Shown here in pieces: positions 6,891-14,591 of a stretch of DNA of 37,200 bases. Position numbers and translations under genes: made by a program. The notes below the pieces were generated by a model, which ran no database searches, was not told where the DNA came from, and worked only from the letters and a program-made list of their open reading frames with translations. Origin of the DNA: a virus; IMG/VR virus record IMGVR_UViG_3300042472_000431, positions 1 through 37,200 of that record. One strand, written 5' to 3'. Numbering within the stretch: position 1 is the first letter of the stretch; every line of letters begins with the position of its first letter.

Positions 6891-8395
6891 AGGAAAATAA
6901 CCCCGGTTGCGGCGACTGGCGCAGGCGCTTGATTCATCGTCGCTGCTCCTATCGCCATGGCAAGCGCGACCATGCCGTCAATGCGGCCAGTCGATCGCGA
7001 CTTGTCCAGTTTCCGATTGCCGGCGGGGTCTTTGATAACCACCGCGTTGCCGGCACACATGTTCAACACCGGGTGATTGCCGTGCCGCAGCCGCCCGTTC
7101 AAAATCTCAATCTCTGTCGATTGCAGCGCGGGCGACATCGACACATAGCCTTGCCCAAACTCATGCAGCGGCACGGTCACCTCTGCCCGCTCTAGATGTG
7201 GCTTCAACAGCGCCATCCGGTAACGATCAAATGCCACGCCGCTGACGTTAAGCCCCGCGCAAAGCCGCGCGATTTCATGCGCTACAAACTCATAATCAAT
7301 CGACTTGCCCGGCGTCGTCAGCAAATGGCCTTGCTTGACCCAAAGATCGTATGGCACCCGATCGCCGCGCGCTCGGTCTCCAACTAGGTCTTCAGCCATC
7401 CAGAACGTCGGCTTGACGTGCCATTCGCCCCGCCACTGCGCCAGCATGACGAACGCGGTCAGATCGGTTGTTTCCGACAGATCAAGGCCCGCCCAAACTG
7501 TGCCGCGCGCGAACGCTTCCTCATCCGGCGCGGCGCCATTCGCCTCCCAAGTGTCTCGGGAGATGAACGGATTAAAGACCGTTACCCGCTGGTTGAGCGT
7601 CAGATTCCGAAACGTCGCCTCTGCCGATGGCATCCGCATTGCCTCGGCTGATTGCCGCTCAACATCGCCACGATCACGAAAGACACCCAGCGCCGGATTA
7701 GCCGCCGCCCAGGCCGCAGGGTCGTCAAGTGCCGCGTCCTTATCGGCTTCGTAAACGTGGCAAACTGTATGCGGATCACCGCTAGACTTCGCGTCATCAA
7801 TCCAGATCGACAACATGTCGCCATCGGTTGCCGCCTGCGTCGAAATGACAATCAACAGCGGATCGGAATAAGCCCCTTGCCCCGTCGTAATGGCGTCAAC
7901 GAAATCGTCTTTCGGCCCGCGAACCTGGCCCAGTTCGTCAAGCACCGCCAGCACCGGGGAAAGCCCGTGCGTTGTCGATGCCTCTGCCGCCAGCGCCTTA
8001 AACGTCGTATTGGCTTTTAATCCCACCAGCTTCTTGCCAGATGGAACAATGCGAACCCGGCCCCGCAGATCAGGGGACACGTTGATAATCTTGCACGCCA
8101 GATCAAACACCAGCGCTGCCTGCTCGCGCGATCGCGCGCCGCTGACTAGCTGTGCGTTAACCCGCGCCTCCGGTCCGACAAGGTGCGCCAGGATGATGCA
8201 AGCGATTAGTGCCGTCTTGCCGTTCTTTCGGGCGATGCTCAGAATCGAACGCCGCGTACCTGCCGGGTTGTCATAAGTGTCCAGAATGAACTGACGTTGA
8301 AACGGCTCTAACTCAAATGGCTTGCCGACGTGACGCCCCTCGGGGACGTTGCAGTGCTGCGATATGAAGGCAACGACCTTTTCGCCCCGCGTCAT
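6887..8395 (-). CDS. terL: Terminase large subunit
   Basis: This 502-residue protein packages DNA. The N-terminal ATPase shows a Walker A-like ARKNGKT at 55-61 and Walker B LAVLDE at about 149-154. The C-terminal RNase H-like nuclease shows AGLDLS (Asp305), VAFDRY (Asp390) and GRIDGM (Asp473), the usual acidic triad. Length and motif order match HK97-type terminases. It acts with the small subunit encoded just upstream (TGATG overlap). An HNH nuclease gene sits before both, a context associated with cohesive-end packaging. Confidence 0.97.
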   Translation of the reverse strand: MTRGEKVVAFISQHCNVPEGRHVGKPFELEPFQRQFILDTYDNPAGTRRSILSIARKNGKTALIACIILAHLVGPEARVNAQLVSGARSREQAALVFDLACKIINVSPDLRGRVRIVPSGKKLVGLKANTTFKALAAEASTTHGLSPVLAVLDELGQVRGPKDDFVDAITTGQGAYSDPLLIVISTQAATDGDMLSIWIDDAKSSGDPHTVCHVYEADKDAALDDPAAWAAANPALGVFRDRGDVERQSAEAMRMPSAEATFRNLTLNQRVTVFNPFISRDTWEANGAAPDEEAFARGTVWAGLDLSETTDLTAFVMLAQWRGEWHVKPTFWMAEDLVGDRARGDRVPYDLWVKQGHLLTTPGKSIDYEFVAHEIARLCAGLNVSGVAFDRYRMALLKPHLERAEVTVPLHEFGQGYVSMSPALQSTEIEILNGRLRHGNHPVLNMCAGNAVVIKDPAGNRKLDKSRSTGRIDGMVALAMAIGAATMNQAPAPVAATGVIFL

Positions 8396-8832
8396 CAGTT
8401 AAGGAGGCTGGTAGCCTCGCCCGCTTCCGCTTCAATGCTCAAGCCTGCATCCCTCCGCTTGCTCACGTCGCGGGCTTCCCCCCCCAGTGCGCGGGCGTGA
8501 AGCTGTAGATTGCGACGCAGCGACATGACCGAATTGGTGTAGTCACGAACCACCGCCACCAGCGGATTGACCCGGCCTTCATTGACCGAGTTTTCCAGAT
8601 CGAGCGCGTTGCCTTCCCGCTCTAGGCGGGCGATCGCCTTTGTCAGTTGCGCCGCGATCTCAAGCTGGTGATCTGTCCAATCCGCTTTTGGAAATTCGGC
8701 AACGACCGAACGCCAGAATGGCCAGTGGCCTTCAGCCAAATAAATATGGCCAGGCGGCAAAATCTCTCGAACCGCACCCGCGACAATGCGCTGCGCCGCC
8801 GTGATGCTGTCGACGCGCTGCCGCTTGGCCAT
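8395..8832 (-). CDS. terS: Terminase small subunit (P27-like)
   Basis: A 145-residue protein starting MAKRQRVDSIT, with a helical middle (DHQLEIAAQLTKAIARLEREGN) and a later segment on LRRNLQLHARALGG. This fits P27-type small terminases, which bind packaging sites and stimulate the large subunit. An in-frame TTG at 8886 would add 18 residues but would sit inside a probable terminator, so the ATG was preferred. Assignment rests on the position next to the large subunit and on general resemblance. Confidence 0.8.
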   Translation of the reverse strand: MAKRQRVDSITAAQRIVAGAVREILPPGHIYLAEGHWPFWRSVVAEFPKADWTDHQLEIAAQLTKAIARLEREGNALDLENSVNEGRVNPLVAVVRDYTNSVMSLRRNLQLHARALGGEARDVSKRRDAGLSIEAEAGEATSLLN

Positions 8833-8885
8833 GGGGAAACCTGTGTTAGCGATGAAGATTCCATGAGGTGCGGTGTCCAAGAACA

Positions 8886-8920
8886 AAAACCCCTAGAGAT
8901 TTGACCCTGGGGGGGGGGGG
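8886..8920 (-). terminator. Possible terminator containing a 12-G homopolymer
   Basis: On the minus strand the twelve C (8909-8920 read as G on +) are followed by AGGGTCAAATCTCTAGGGG and then TTTTT. A stem of CCCC with GGGG can form, extended imperfectly, giving a hairpin plus U-tract between the HNH and small terminase genes. The homopolymer is also a spot where sequencing or polymerase slippage is likely. Confidence 0.45.
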
Positions 8921-8922
8921 CG

Positions 8923-9252
8923 TCAGCGCCTCACAGGCCACCCGTCAGGCCCGATCGTGGGCTTGAGCTTCACATGACCGCTGAACGTCGCGCCCCGTGC
9001 CTCAGCGCTTTCCTTGGCGGTTTTGAGCGTGTGGCAAGGCTCGCAGATTGATTGCAGATTGCTTGCGTCTTCGTTGCCGCCCTTCGCCCTGGTCTTGATG
9101 TGATCAACCTGGGTGGCGAACGTGGCGCGTCCAATGGCGGCGCATGGCCTGCACATTGGCTCGCGTGCTAGTTGCTGCTGTTGTGTTTTGCGCCAGCCCT
9201 TCGGCATTGGTTCGCGGGCTGGTCGGTCACGCCATGATGTGCGCCCGGTCAA
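8923..9252 (-). CDS. HNH endonuclease
   Basis: This 109-residue protein has a zinc-binding CRPC motif, then QVDHIKTRAKGG, NLQSIC and CHTLKTA, i.e. the paired CxxC and the DH...N...H core of HNH nucleases. Small HNH proteins beside terminase genes are known to help terminase cut at cos sites in HK97-like phages. That fits the order here. The start is TTG at 9252, preceded by GGAG with a 7-base spacing. The first ATG would be at 9207 and would also keep the whole domain. Confidence 0.93.
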   Translation of the reverse strand: MTGRTSWRDRPAREPMPKGWRKTQQQQLAREPMCRPCAAIGRATFATQVDHIKTRAKGGNEDASNLQSICEPCHTLKTAKESAEARGATFSGHVKLKPTIGPDGWPVRR

Positions 9253-9310
9253 GGCGCAACTCCAACTGATGGCAAGGTGGATACAGTCTCAAACCGGATA
9301 GTGTAAAGCT

Positions 9311-9856
9311 TCAAAGACCCATCCCAACGAGAGCCATAGCCGCAGCCGCAAACACGTCCCGCGCCCAAGCCATACCAACCGATCGCGGTACCCCTTGTTG
9401 CTTGCGCTCAACAACGTCGCTGACACTCTCAGCGCCAAACGGGCCAAGCGTTGCGTGGAGCAAATCAACGCCGCGATGATCGACGTGAAAACGTAAGGAA
9501 AAGTCGATTGCCGACAGCCGATCGCGGGCAATGATGTAGCGCGGCACGGTGTTGCGCTCACTGCCACCGCCAGCCTGCGAAAAGTCAATGCACGACCGAG
9601 ACTTGTTGTAGCCCGCCGTTTCGATAATGCCTTGGTATTCAAGCAAAGCCCGCAGCCCCTCGTCATCAAACCACCCATGACGATGCAGGCGAATCAGCGG
9701 ATTAACCGCAACGCGCGCCTTGGCCGTCCGATCGCGCCAATCCTCATCGGCCAACTTGGGCGCTGCGATCACAGCCCAATCGCCTTTGGCCATTCGCTCG
9801 GGTGTCGGGCCGTCCTGATGCGTCGCAGGCTTGGCTTTAGGTTTTGCTTTGCTCAA
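9311..9856 (-). CDS. Hypothetical protein before the packaging genes
   Basis: A 181-residue protein with a Lys/Pro-rich N-terminus (SKAKPKAKPATHQDG), then a mixed domain containing RVAVNPLIRLHRHGWFDDEGLRALLEYQGI, SAIDFSLRFHVDHRGVDLLHATLGPFG and an Ala-rich end. No family is recognised. TTG is the likely start because a full AGGAGG lies five bases before it. Position between replication and packaging genes is where late regulators are often encoded, so a regulatory role is possible, but nothing in the sequence proves it. Confidence 0.75.
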   Translation of the reverse strand: MSKAKPKAKPATHQDGPTPERMAKGDWAVIAAPKLADEDWRDRTAKARVAVNPLIRLHRHGWFDDEGLRALLEYQGIIETAGYNKSRSCIDFSQAGGGSERNTVPRYIIARDRLSAIDFSLRFHVDHRGVDLLHATLGPFGAESVSDVVERKQQGVPRSVGMAWARDVFAAAAMALVGMGL

Positions 9857-9894
9857 CGTCGCCTCCTGTCAGTTGGGTGATTTTGGCGCGGCTG

Positions 9895-11376
9895 TCAGCG
9901 CTCGCTGTAATCGGCGTCACGGTCTTCCATGATGTTAGCGGGCCGCTGGTATTGGCTGGTTCGCCATTCCCAATCGAGCCGGTAGCTGCCCATGTGTCCC
10001 GGCAATCCCATGCGGACCTTGGTGACATGCACATCGACAAGATTGCTGTCTCGGTTTGGCCGGTGGATGACGACGCCGTAATCCGCTTTGTTGGCAAAGT
10101 TGGCGCTGCCCGAAATGTCGTAGAGCGTCGGCGCGCGGACACTGCCGCGATCCATGACCGGCTTGCGGGGATGCGCCACCAGCCACAGTGCAACCTGATA
10201 CTGCCGAGCAAACCGCTTCATCATGCGGATAGCGCGCCCGGTGTAGTCAGTTTCGGTTTCGTCAGGCTTTCGCTTGTGTTCGACTTCGTTCCACGGGTCC
10301 AAGATAACCAACTTCACCCCGTCGCGAATGACGGCGATGCGCGCCAGTTCAAGCACATCGTCAAGCGTCATGTCGGATTCGTCGTCGTTTGGCTGTTGGG
10401 CAATAACGACAAACTGCCGATCGATGTCGCGATCGGCCTTTGAGTTATCGCCGGTTAGAGCATCCTTGTCAGAACAGTTGCGCAAATGCGCCCGCAGCTT
10501 GTTTTGCAGGATAGGGCGCACGGCAGTTTCAAAGCTGCCCAGCGCGACGTTGACGCCCTGCTTTATCAAGTCCGACACGATCGCCATGATGAAACTAGTT
10601 TTGCCCTGGCCGGCGTATCCGGTGACGACCGTAAAGGTTCCCGGCACCACCGGCAGCGCCTCAAAAATGTCGGGTATGCGCACGTTCATCGGCTGATAGG
10701 GCGCCGGCTCGGGGAACTCGGATATGCGCGCCAGGCCGCGTATCGGGTAAGCGCGGGCATTCGACAGCACCGTCGCGACGCCGCCTTCGCCGTGAAGCAT
10801 CAGAACGTCGTTCAAGTCTTTGCAGCCCTGGGGATAGGTAACGAACATGCACCGCTCAGCGCCAAGCCTGCGAACCAGTTCCCATGCCAGGATAAGCCCC
10901 GGCTCGTCGTTGTCGGTGGCAATGATGAATCGCGCTACCTGGTCGGTGATAGGCGCGCTGGCGTGAACAAACCGAAACCGCTCGGCGTCGTTTACCGGGT
11001 CGATCGGGCTGTCATCACCCGGCTTTTGCGGGGCGCCATTGGGGACGGACAGCACGAATTGCCGGCCCGCCTGCATCGCTGCTAGTGCGTCCCACTCCCC
11101 TTCCGTTATCACCACCGGGAACGCAGGGTCGAGGACCCTCTCGTCTGTCAGGCAGTCGATGTTCCACCAGAGCAGCGGGGCGCCTTGATCCATCCGGTGT
11201 TGCTTGTCGGACGTGAGACGGTGCTTGTGGTTTATCACCTTGCCCGCCTGCGCATACGGCACGCTCAACCAATAGCCTTTGCCGTCGCTGGTGGTGCATA
11301 TCCCCAAGGCTTCCGCCAATTCGGGATCTATGCCCCGCGCCGCGATCCAGTCTTTGTGCTTCGGGTGAATGGTCAT
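9895..11376 (-). CDS. Primase-helicase, T7 gp4-like (TOPRIM plus DnaB-type helicase)
   Basis: The 493-residue frame holds a TOPRIM primase domain (VVITEGEWDALA with Glu92; IIATDNDEPG with Asp155/157) and a RecA-like helicase with Walker A GYAGQGKT (253-260) and Walker B KLVILDPWNEV, followed by LVAHPRK and SGSANFANKADYG. It should unwind and prime at the phage fork. The zinc ribbon that normally precedes TOPRIM is present, but in another frame just upstream. The ATG at 11376 has only a weak AAAGG site. It may be an internal start giving a short form, as with T7 gp4B, or merely the point where a shifted frame is entered. Confidence 0.93.
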   Translation of the reverse strand: MTIHPKHKDWIAARGIDPELAEALGICTTSDGKGYWLSVPYAQAGKVINHKHRLTSDKQHRMDQGAPLLWWNIDCLTDERVLDPAFPVVITEGEWDALAAMQAGRQFVLSVPNGAPQKPGDDSPIDPVNDAERFRFVHASAPITDQVARFIIATDNDEPGLILAWELVRRLGAERCMFVTYPQGCKDLNDVLMLHGEGGVATVLSNARAYPIRGLARISEFPEPAPYQPMNVRIPDIFEALPVVPGTFTVVTGYAGQGKTSFIMAIVSDLIKQGVNVALGSFETAVRPILQNKLRAHLRNCSDKDALTGDNSKADRDIDRQFVVIAQQPNDDESDMTLDDVLELARIAVIRDGVKLVILDPWNEVEHKRKPDETETDYTGRAIRMMKRFARQYQVALWLVAHPRKPVMDRGSVRAPTLYDISGSANFANKADYGVVIHRPNRDSNLVDVHVTKVRMGLPGHMGSYRLDWEWRTSQYQRPANIMEDRDADYSER

Positions 11377-11533
11377 TGTGGGTGCCGCCTTTAAAATTGC
11401 AGTGGTGACAGAACCAAACGAATGTTCCGTCTGTGTTCCTGGTGACGTTAAGGCATGGGTCTCGCTTCTTTTTCCGTGTCGCGCTGCACTCGGGGCAAAC
11501 CTGTTTGCCTGGCCTTGTCGGGGTCCAGGTCAC
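11015..11533 (-). CDS. Zinc-ribbon primase domain in a shifted frame
   Basis: ATG at 11533 overlaps the stop of the DUF1376 gene (ATGA), so this is the natural start of the primase gene. Residues 13-46 carry CPEC and CHHC with FVWFCHHCNFKGG, the zinc ribbon of phage primases. After about residue 50 the frame enters the helicase coding region out of phase and becomes Arg/Gly/Pro-rich without recognisable structure. The helicase lies in the +1 frame. Either the ribosome shifts, or one base is wrong or mutated, or the ribbon is made as a separate protein. Confidence 0.6.
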   Translation of the reverse strand: MTWTPTRPGKQVCPECSATRKKKRDPCLNVTRNTDGTFVWFCHHCNFKGGTHNDHSPEAQRLDRGAGHRSRIGGSLGDMHHQRRQRLLVERAVCAGGQGDKPQAPSHVRQATPDGSRRPAALVEHRLPDRREGPRPCVPGGDNGRGVGRTSSDAGGPAIRAVRPQWRPAKAG

Positions 11534-12249
11534 AGCGCTGGTGCCGTATCGTGGATTGATGCGTGTTGGCTGATGCCGTCGCGGCGCCTGGCCCTGAAGC
11601 AGCCTTCAATGAATGCCACCGGGTCGATCGCGCCATTGCGTTGCGCCTGCCCGAGCGCTGCCATGACAGTCGCGTCGCCGTGATCGCGCTTCCATTTGCC
11701 AATGACGGACCGCGCCTTGCCGTCGCTGATTCCTGCCGCGCCGAGCAGCCGAATCCCGGCGTCAAACATGAACTTTGTCGGGTCGATAAAATCAGACTTT
11801 TCGCCAGTAGATTTATCTACTGGTATTCTTTCGTCCTCTATCGTTTCGTTTAACGTGCGCGTTAGGTTAAGGCTTGCTTCGCTTATGTCGCTGTTTTCTT
11901 TAGCCTTGGCCTCGTTTTCAACACGCTTTCGTCCACCTTTCGCACCGCTTTCGGCTTGGTTTCGTGCAAATTTTTCTGCCGAAACTATCTCGAAACGTGC
12001 GCGAGAGTTGATTAGGTGGCCATCTTCGGCGATCAATTTGCCGAGCGAAATGAGCCGATCGCGGATTAGATTCCACTTGCGAATTGAGACGCCGCAGACG
12101 CCAGAAATCCACCTGGCATCGTCAGGTATAGGCGCGCCCCGATCGTAAATTAGGTCAAGGCAAAGCGAGTATGCGCCCTTTTCCTCAAGGGTCAGCGACA
12201 TAGTTCCGTGGATAAAATCAGCGCCGCAACGACGATACCAGCGCGCCAT
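11530..12249 (-). CDS. DUF1376 replication-associated protein
   Basis: The 239-residue protein starts MARWYRRCGADFIHG and continues SLTLEEKGAYSLCLDLIYDRGAPIPDDARWISGVCG, the pattern of DUF1376, a winged-helix-like domain seen in phage replication regions. A charged linker follows (GAKGGRKRVENEAKAKEN), then a C-terminal helical domain (IRLLGAAGISDGKARSVIGKW...AFIEGCF) as in primosomal helicase-loader-like proteins. GGAGG lies before the ATG. It overlaps both neighbours. A role in loading the helicase encoded next is inferred from position. Confidence 0.85.
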   Translation of the reverse strand: MARWYRRCGADFIHGTMSLTLEEKGAYSLCLDLIYDRGAPIPDDARWISGVCGVSIRKWNLIRDRLISLGKLIAEDGHLINSRARFEIVSAEKFARNQAESGAKGGRKRVENEAKAKENSDISEASLNLTRTLNETIEDERIPVDKSTGEKSDFIDPTKFMFDAGIRLLGAAGISDGKARSVIGKWKRDHGDATVMAALGQAQRNGAIDPVAFIEGCFRARRRDGISQHASIHDTAPAL

Positions 12250-12443
12250 TATGCTGCCTCCAATTCGTAATGTTTTAGCGCGGCAGAAAACACCGCCCCG
12301 GTTATCGCGCCGGCTTCGTAAAGCGTCATCAGATTGCGTTTGCGCGCCGCTTTGGTGCGTCCCAACGTGATCGCCAGTGCAACCAATCCGCCCGCCGCAG
12401 CGTCGTGGAATGACTGTGCCGAATGGGGCTGGTAAGCACTCAC
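12249..12443 (-). CDS. Small hypothetical protein
   Basis: A 64-residue protein with the segment ALAITLGRTKAARKRNLMTLYEAGAITGAVFSAALKHYELEAA. It overlaps the next gene by one base (ATAATG) and the previous by four. Its basic central part may bind nucleic acid or a protein partner, but no family is recognised. The tight coupling on both sides argues that it is real. Confidence 0.7.
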   Translation of the reverse strand: MSAYQPHSAQSFHDAAAGGLVALAITLGRTKAARKRNLMTLYEAGAITGAVFSAALKHYELEAA

Positions 12444-12700
12444 GGCAACACCTCGCGAACATCGTCGCGCGCGTCCTTGCCAAGTCGGCGCAACACAATG
12501 CCCAAGATCGCGCTACACGTGGTCAGGCCGTCGCCTGCATAGGGCGCACAAAGCGCAACCAGCCCGTCCGCGCCGTGGCGGTCGATGTGCGCGCTCACAG
12601 CCGCCGTGGCGGCACTGACGCGGGCGTATGCGGCTTCCTGTGCCGTCGCCTTGTCGCGCAGCATAATGGCGCGCTGGCGGGCGCTGTCTTGCTGGCTCAT
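12440..12700 (-). CDS. Small hypothetical protein
   Basis: An 86-residue mostly helical protein, rich in Ala and Arg at the N-terminus (SQQDSARQRAIMLRDKATAQEAA), with a C-terminal LCAPYAGDGLTTCSAILGIVLRRLGKDARDD. It is coupled by 4-bp overlaps to RusA upstream and the 64-residue protein downstream. No known domain is seen. Confidence 0.7.
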   Translation of the reverse strand: MSQQDSARQRAIMLRDKATAQEAAYARVSAATAAVSAHIDRHGADGLVALCAPYAGDGLTTCSAILGIVLRRLGKDARDDVREVLP

Positions 12701-13101
12701 ACCGGTACCACCCGAACGACAGCACGCGGATCATCGCTGTAGATTTTGGTGCATGTCAGCGAGACGACAGCGCTGTCATCGGCCCAGACAACACCGTTAA
12801 GCGCGTCCAGAATGTTCTTGGCATAATTGTCCACATCGGGCCGCGAAACGGGCCAGACGGTGCCATTGAGCGCACTCGCCTGTTTAGCCTTTGACCATGA
12901 CGCCGGGATCGGCAGATGCACGACCAGTAACAGCGACAGCGGCCCTTCAGCCGGCGGTTCGTCACCCATTGCCAGCTTGCCGATCTGCGCGACGCGCGCG
13001 GCATAGTTGGCGGTCTTTGCCGGCGTGTAAGAGCGGCCAGATTTGAGCGTCCGAGCGCGGCCCTTGGCGACGCATACGCCGGGGATGACAAAGGTGATCA
13101 C
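12697..13101 (-). CDS. RusA-like Holliday junction resolvase
   Basis: The 134-residue protein carries the RusA signature: a basic N-terminus (VAKGRARTLKSGRSYTPAKT), then RPDVDNYAKNILDALNG (Asp89, Asp91, Lys95/Asn96 region) and VVWADDSAVV (Asp108/109), the acidic residues that bind metal in the dimer. It cuts four-way junctions made during replication or recombination, so DNA can be packaged. The GTG at 13101 was chosen because it overlaps the preceding stop (GTGA). A more distal GTG would add 13 residues. Confidence 0.92.
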   Translation of the reverse strand: MITFVIPGVCVAKGRARTLKSGRSYTPAKTANYAARVAQIGKLAMGDEPPAEGPLSLLLVVHLPIPASWSKAKQASALNGTVWPVSRPDVDNYAKNILDALNGVVWADDSAVVSLTCTKIYSDDPRAVVRVVPV

Positions 13102-13265
13102 AGCACCACCCCGAACAGCGCCAGGCACGCCCGCCGCCACTTGCTCGCGCGGGTGCGATTGCCCTTTGCAACCGCAGCCGATCGCGCCGTCAGTGCTTTG
13201 CGCACGATCAGCGGAGCGGTGCGCTCTGGCCGGTCAAAGCGGCCCCTGTTGTTACGGCACGTCAT
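13098..13265 (-). CDS. Small basic hypothetical protein
   Basis: A 55-residue, strongly basic protein, starting MTCRNNRGRFDRPERTAPL and containing KGNRTRASKWRR before a hydrophobic tail (ACLALFGVVL). It has 4-bp overlaps with both neighbours. The charge suggests nucleic-acid contact. No family is recognised. Coupling on both sides supports expression. Confidence 0.6.
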   Translation of the reverse strand: MTCRNNRGRFDRPERTAPLIVRKALTARSAAVAKGNRTRASKWRRACLALFGVVL

Positions 13266-13582
13266 CCTGCCGCCACCGCTGCGCACTTGCTGGCAAACGC
13301 CGGATCAGTAGCCCGAAGCGCCGTTGCCTTTTTCAAGCCGTGCAAGATCGTCGTATGGTCGCGCCCACCCAGCGCCGCGCCAATGCGGGGCATTGACACA
13401 CCGCGCGCCCGCATAGCGAGCATCACGGCCCAGCGCGCCCGCACAAGATCTGTAAACCGTGAATCGCCGGTTAATTCGGAAAGGCTAATGCCGAACACAT
13501 CAGCCGCCGTCCGCAATGTCTGCGGCAAATGATATGGCGGGCGATACCAGGCCGGCACCAGACTAGCGAGTTGCGGGGTCAT
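13262..13582 (-). CDS. DnaA domain IV-like DNA-binding protein
   Basis: The 106-residue protein looks like the C-terminal DNA-binding domain of DnaA alone. FGISLSELTGDSR, then LVRARWAVMLAMRARGVSMPRIGAALGGRDHTTILHG (GGRDHTT at 72-78) is the signature helix-turn-helix that reads DnaA boxes. The AAA+ ATPase is missing. Such a protein could bind origin sequences to mark the phage origin or compete with host DnaA. Which of these applies is not shown. Confidence 0.85.
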   Translation of the reverse strand: MTPQLASLVPAWYRPPYHLPQTLRTAADVFGISLSELTGDSRFTDLVRARWAVMLAMRARGVSMPRIGAALGGRDHTTILHGLKKATALRATDPAFASKCAAVAAG

Positions 13583-14031
13583 GCTGCCGCCAACCGTTTT
13601 TTGCGGTTCGCATAGAAGCTATCCATTGCCGCCCACATCAGCTTGTCGGACATGACAGCAGCCCGCCGCCATTCCACTTCGCAACTGACGCCGCCAAAAG
13701 TATCGGCGCGCGTCAGACCCCAATGCAGGCGGTGACGACGGCACTCATCAACGCTGCTGCCGGTCATCTTGGCCGCGTGTTGATCAAACTTTTGCGACGA
13801 CATGGAATGCCCGTACCGCGCCCAAATCTGGGTCAACTGCTCACAAAGCGCCTGGTCGATCGGCCATTCGTCATGTGCTTGCAGGCCCAGCTTCCGCCAG
13901 CCATTCAGGGTGCTTTCCTTTAGGCCAATCATGTCGGCAATCTCGGCCCAAAGCAGCCCCTCCGCGCGTAACTGGTTGACGCGGGCGACGTTGGCCTGGG
14001 TGCGATAACGTGATTTAGTGGAGACCGTCAT
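13579..14031 (-). CDS. HTH-containing hypothetical protein
   Basis: A 150-residue basic protein. Residues about 12-45 (ANVARVNQLRAEGLLWAEIADMIGLKESTLNGWRKLG) form a clear helix-turn-helix of the homeodomain/transposase kind. A second part has WARYGHSMSSQKFDQHAAKMTGSSVDECRRHRLHWGL, perhaps another HTH. It is coupled by 4-bp overlaps to the nuclease-like gene and the DnaA-like gene. A role in replication or early gene control is inferred. Confidence 0.75.
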   Translation of the reverse strand: MTVSTKSRYRTQANVARVNQLRAEGLLWAEIADMIGLKESTLNGWRKLGLQAHDEWPIDQALCEQLTQIWARYGHSMSSQKFDQHAAKMTGSSVDECRRHRLHWGLTRADTFGGVSCEVEWRRAAVMSDKLMWAAMDSFYANRKKRLAAA

Positions 14032-14591
14032 GCGGTGGCGCTCTCGGCGGGCCAGTCGATAACCTGCGCGTTTTGCAAAGCAGACAACAGTGTGGCTGTT
14101 GGAACGGCGACGCTTTCAGTAATGTAACCGCGGCCAAAACTGCCGACGTTGTGCGCTTCTACTGTGCGAAAGCCGTCCGCCCGCTGATTTGCCTTGTCTA
14201 TCCATGTGCGTCCGTTCTGCTGCCAAGCGCGGCGCAGCAACATAAACGGGATCAGATAACAGCGTCTGTCGGGGACGAGAGCATAAGCTATAAAATCGCA
14301 AGCCAAGTCCTTTTGCACCCAGCCTGGGATGTTGGAGCCGCGATCTGACCAACGCTCTAAAAGAATGTCGTTATAGCTCTTGTCGCGGACCTTTTCGTCA
14401 ATCGTGACTGTCTTGCCTGATTTAAGCGTAACCACGCGGTCAATGCCCGCCCGCTGCGCCCAACCGTCATCGCGAACCGAAACAGCCGACAAAAAACCGG
14501 GAAAGGCTGTCTGATAGATTGCGTCCCACCACGGTGAACTTTCATGCTGGTGCGATAACGCCAGACTTTTTTCAAAGACATGAACAGTCAT
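14028..14591 (-). CDS. Putative PD-(D/E)XK nuclease-like protein
   Basis: The 187-residue protein contains GIDRVVTLKSGKTVTIDEKVRD (shown in two parts: Asp51 in GIDR, Asp65-Glu66-Lys67 in TIDEK). The spacing fits the D...(D/E)xK core of restriction-type nucleases. LACDFIAYALVP and a later WIDKAN could complete the fold. It overlaps the methylase gene by four bases, so both are made from one message. No nuclease of this exact type is recognised, and specificity cannot be read. Alternative roles are DNA repair or degradation of host DNA. Confidence 0.65.
   Translation of the reverse strand: MTVHVFEKSLALSHQHESSPWWDAIYQTAFPGFLSAVSVRDDGWAQRAGIDRVVTLKSGKTVTIDEKVRDKSYNDILLERWSDRGSNIPGWVQKDLACDFIAYALVPDRRCYLIPFMLLRRAWQQNGRTWIDKANQRADGFRTVEAHNVGSFGRGYITESVAVPTATLLSALQNAQVIDWPAESATA

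Noticed and set aside
11015-11370. The last ~120 residues of the zinc-ribbon frame as a real domain
   Set aside because: They overlap the conserved TOPRIM coding region out of phase and have no order in composition, so they are unlikely to be functional.
12250-12498. 83-residue N-terminal extension of the DUF1376 protein
   Set aside because: Cys/Arg-rich and overlapping the 64-residue gene. GGAGG before ATG 12249 and the family's MARWY start settle it.
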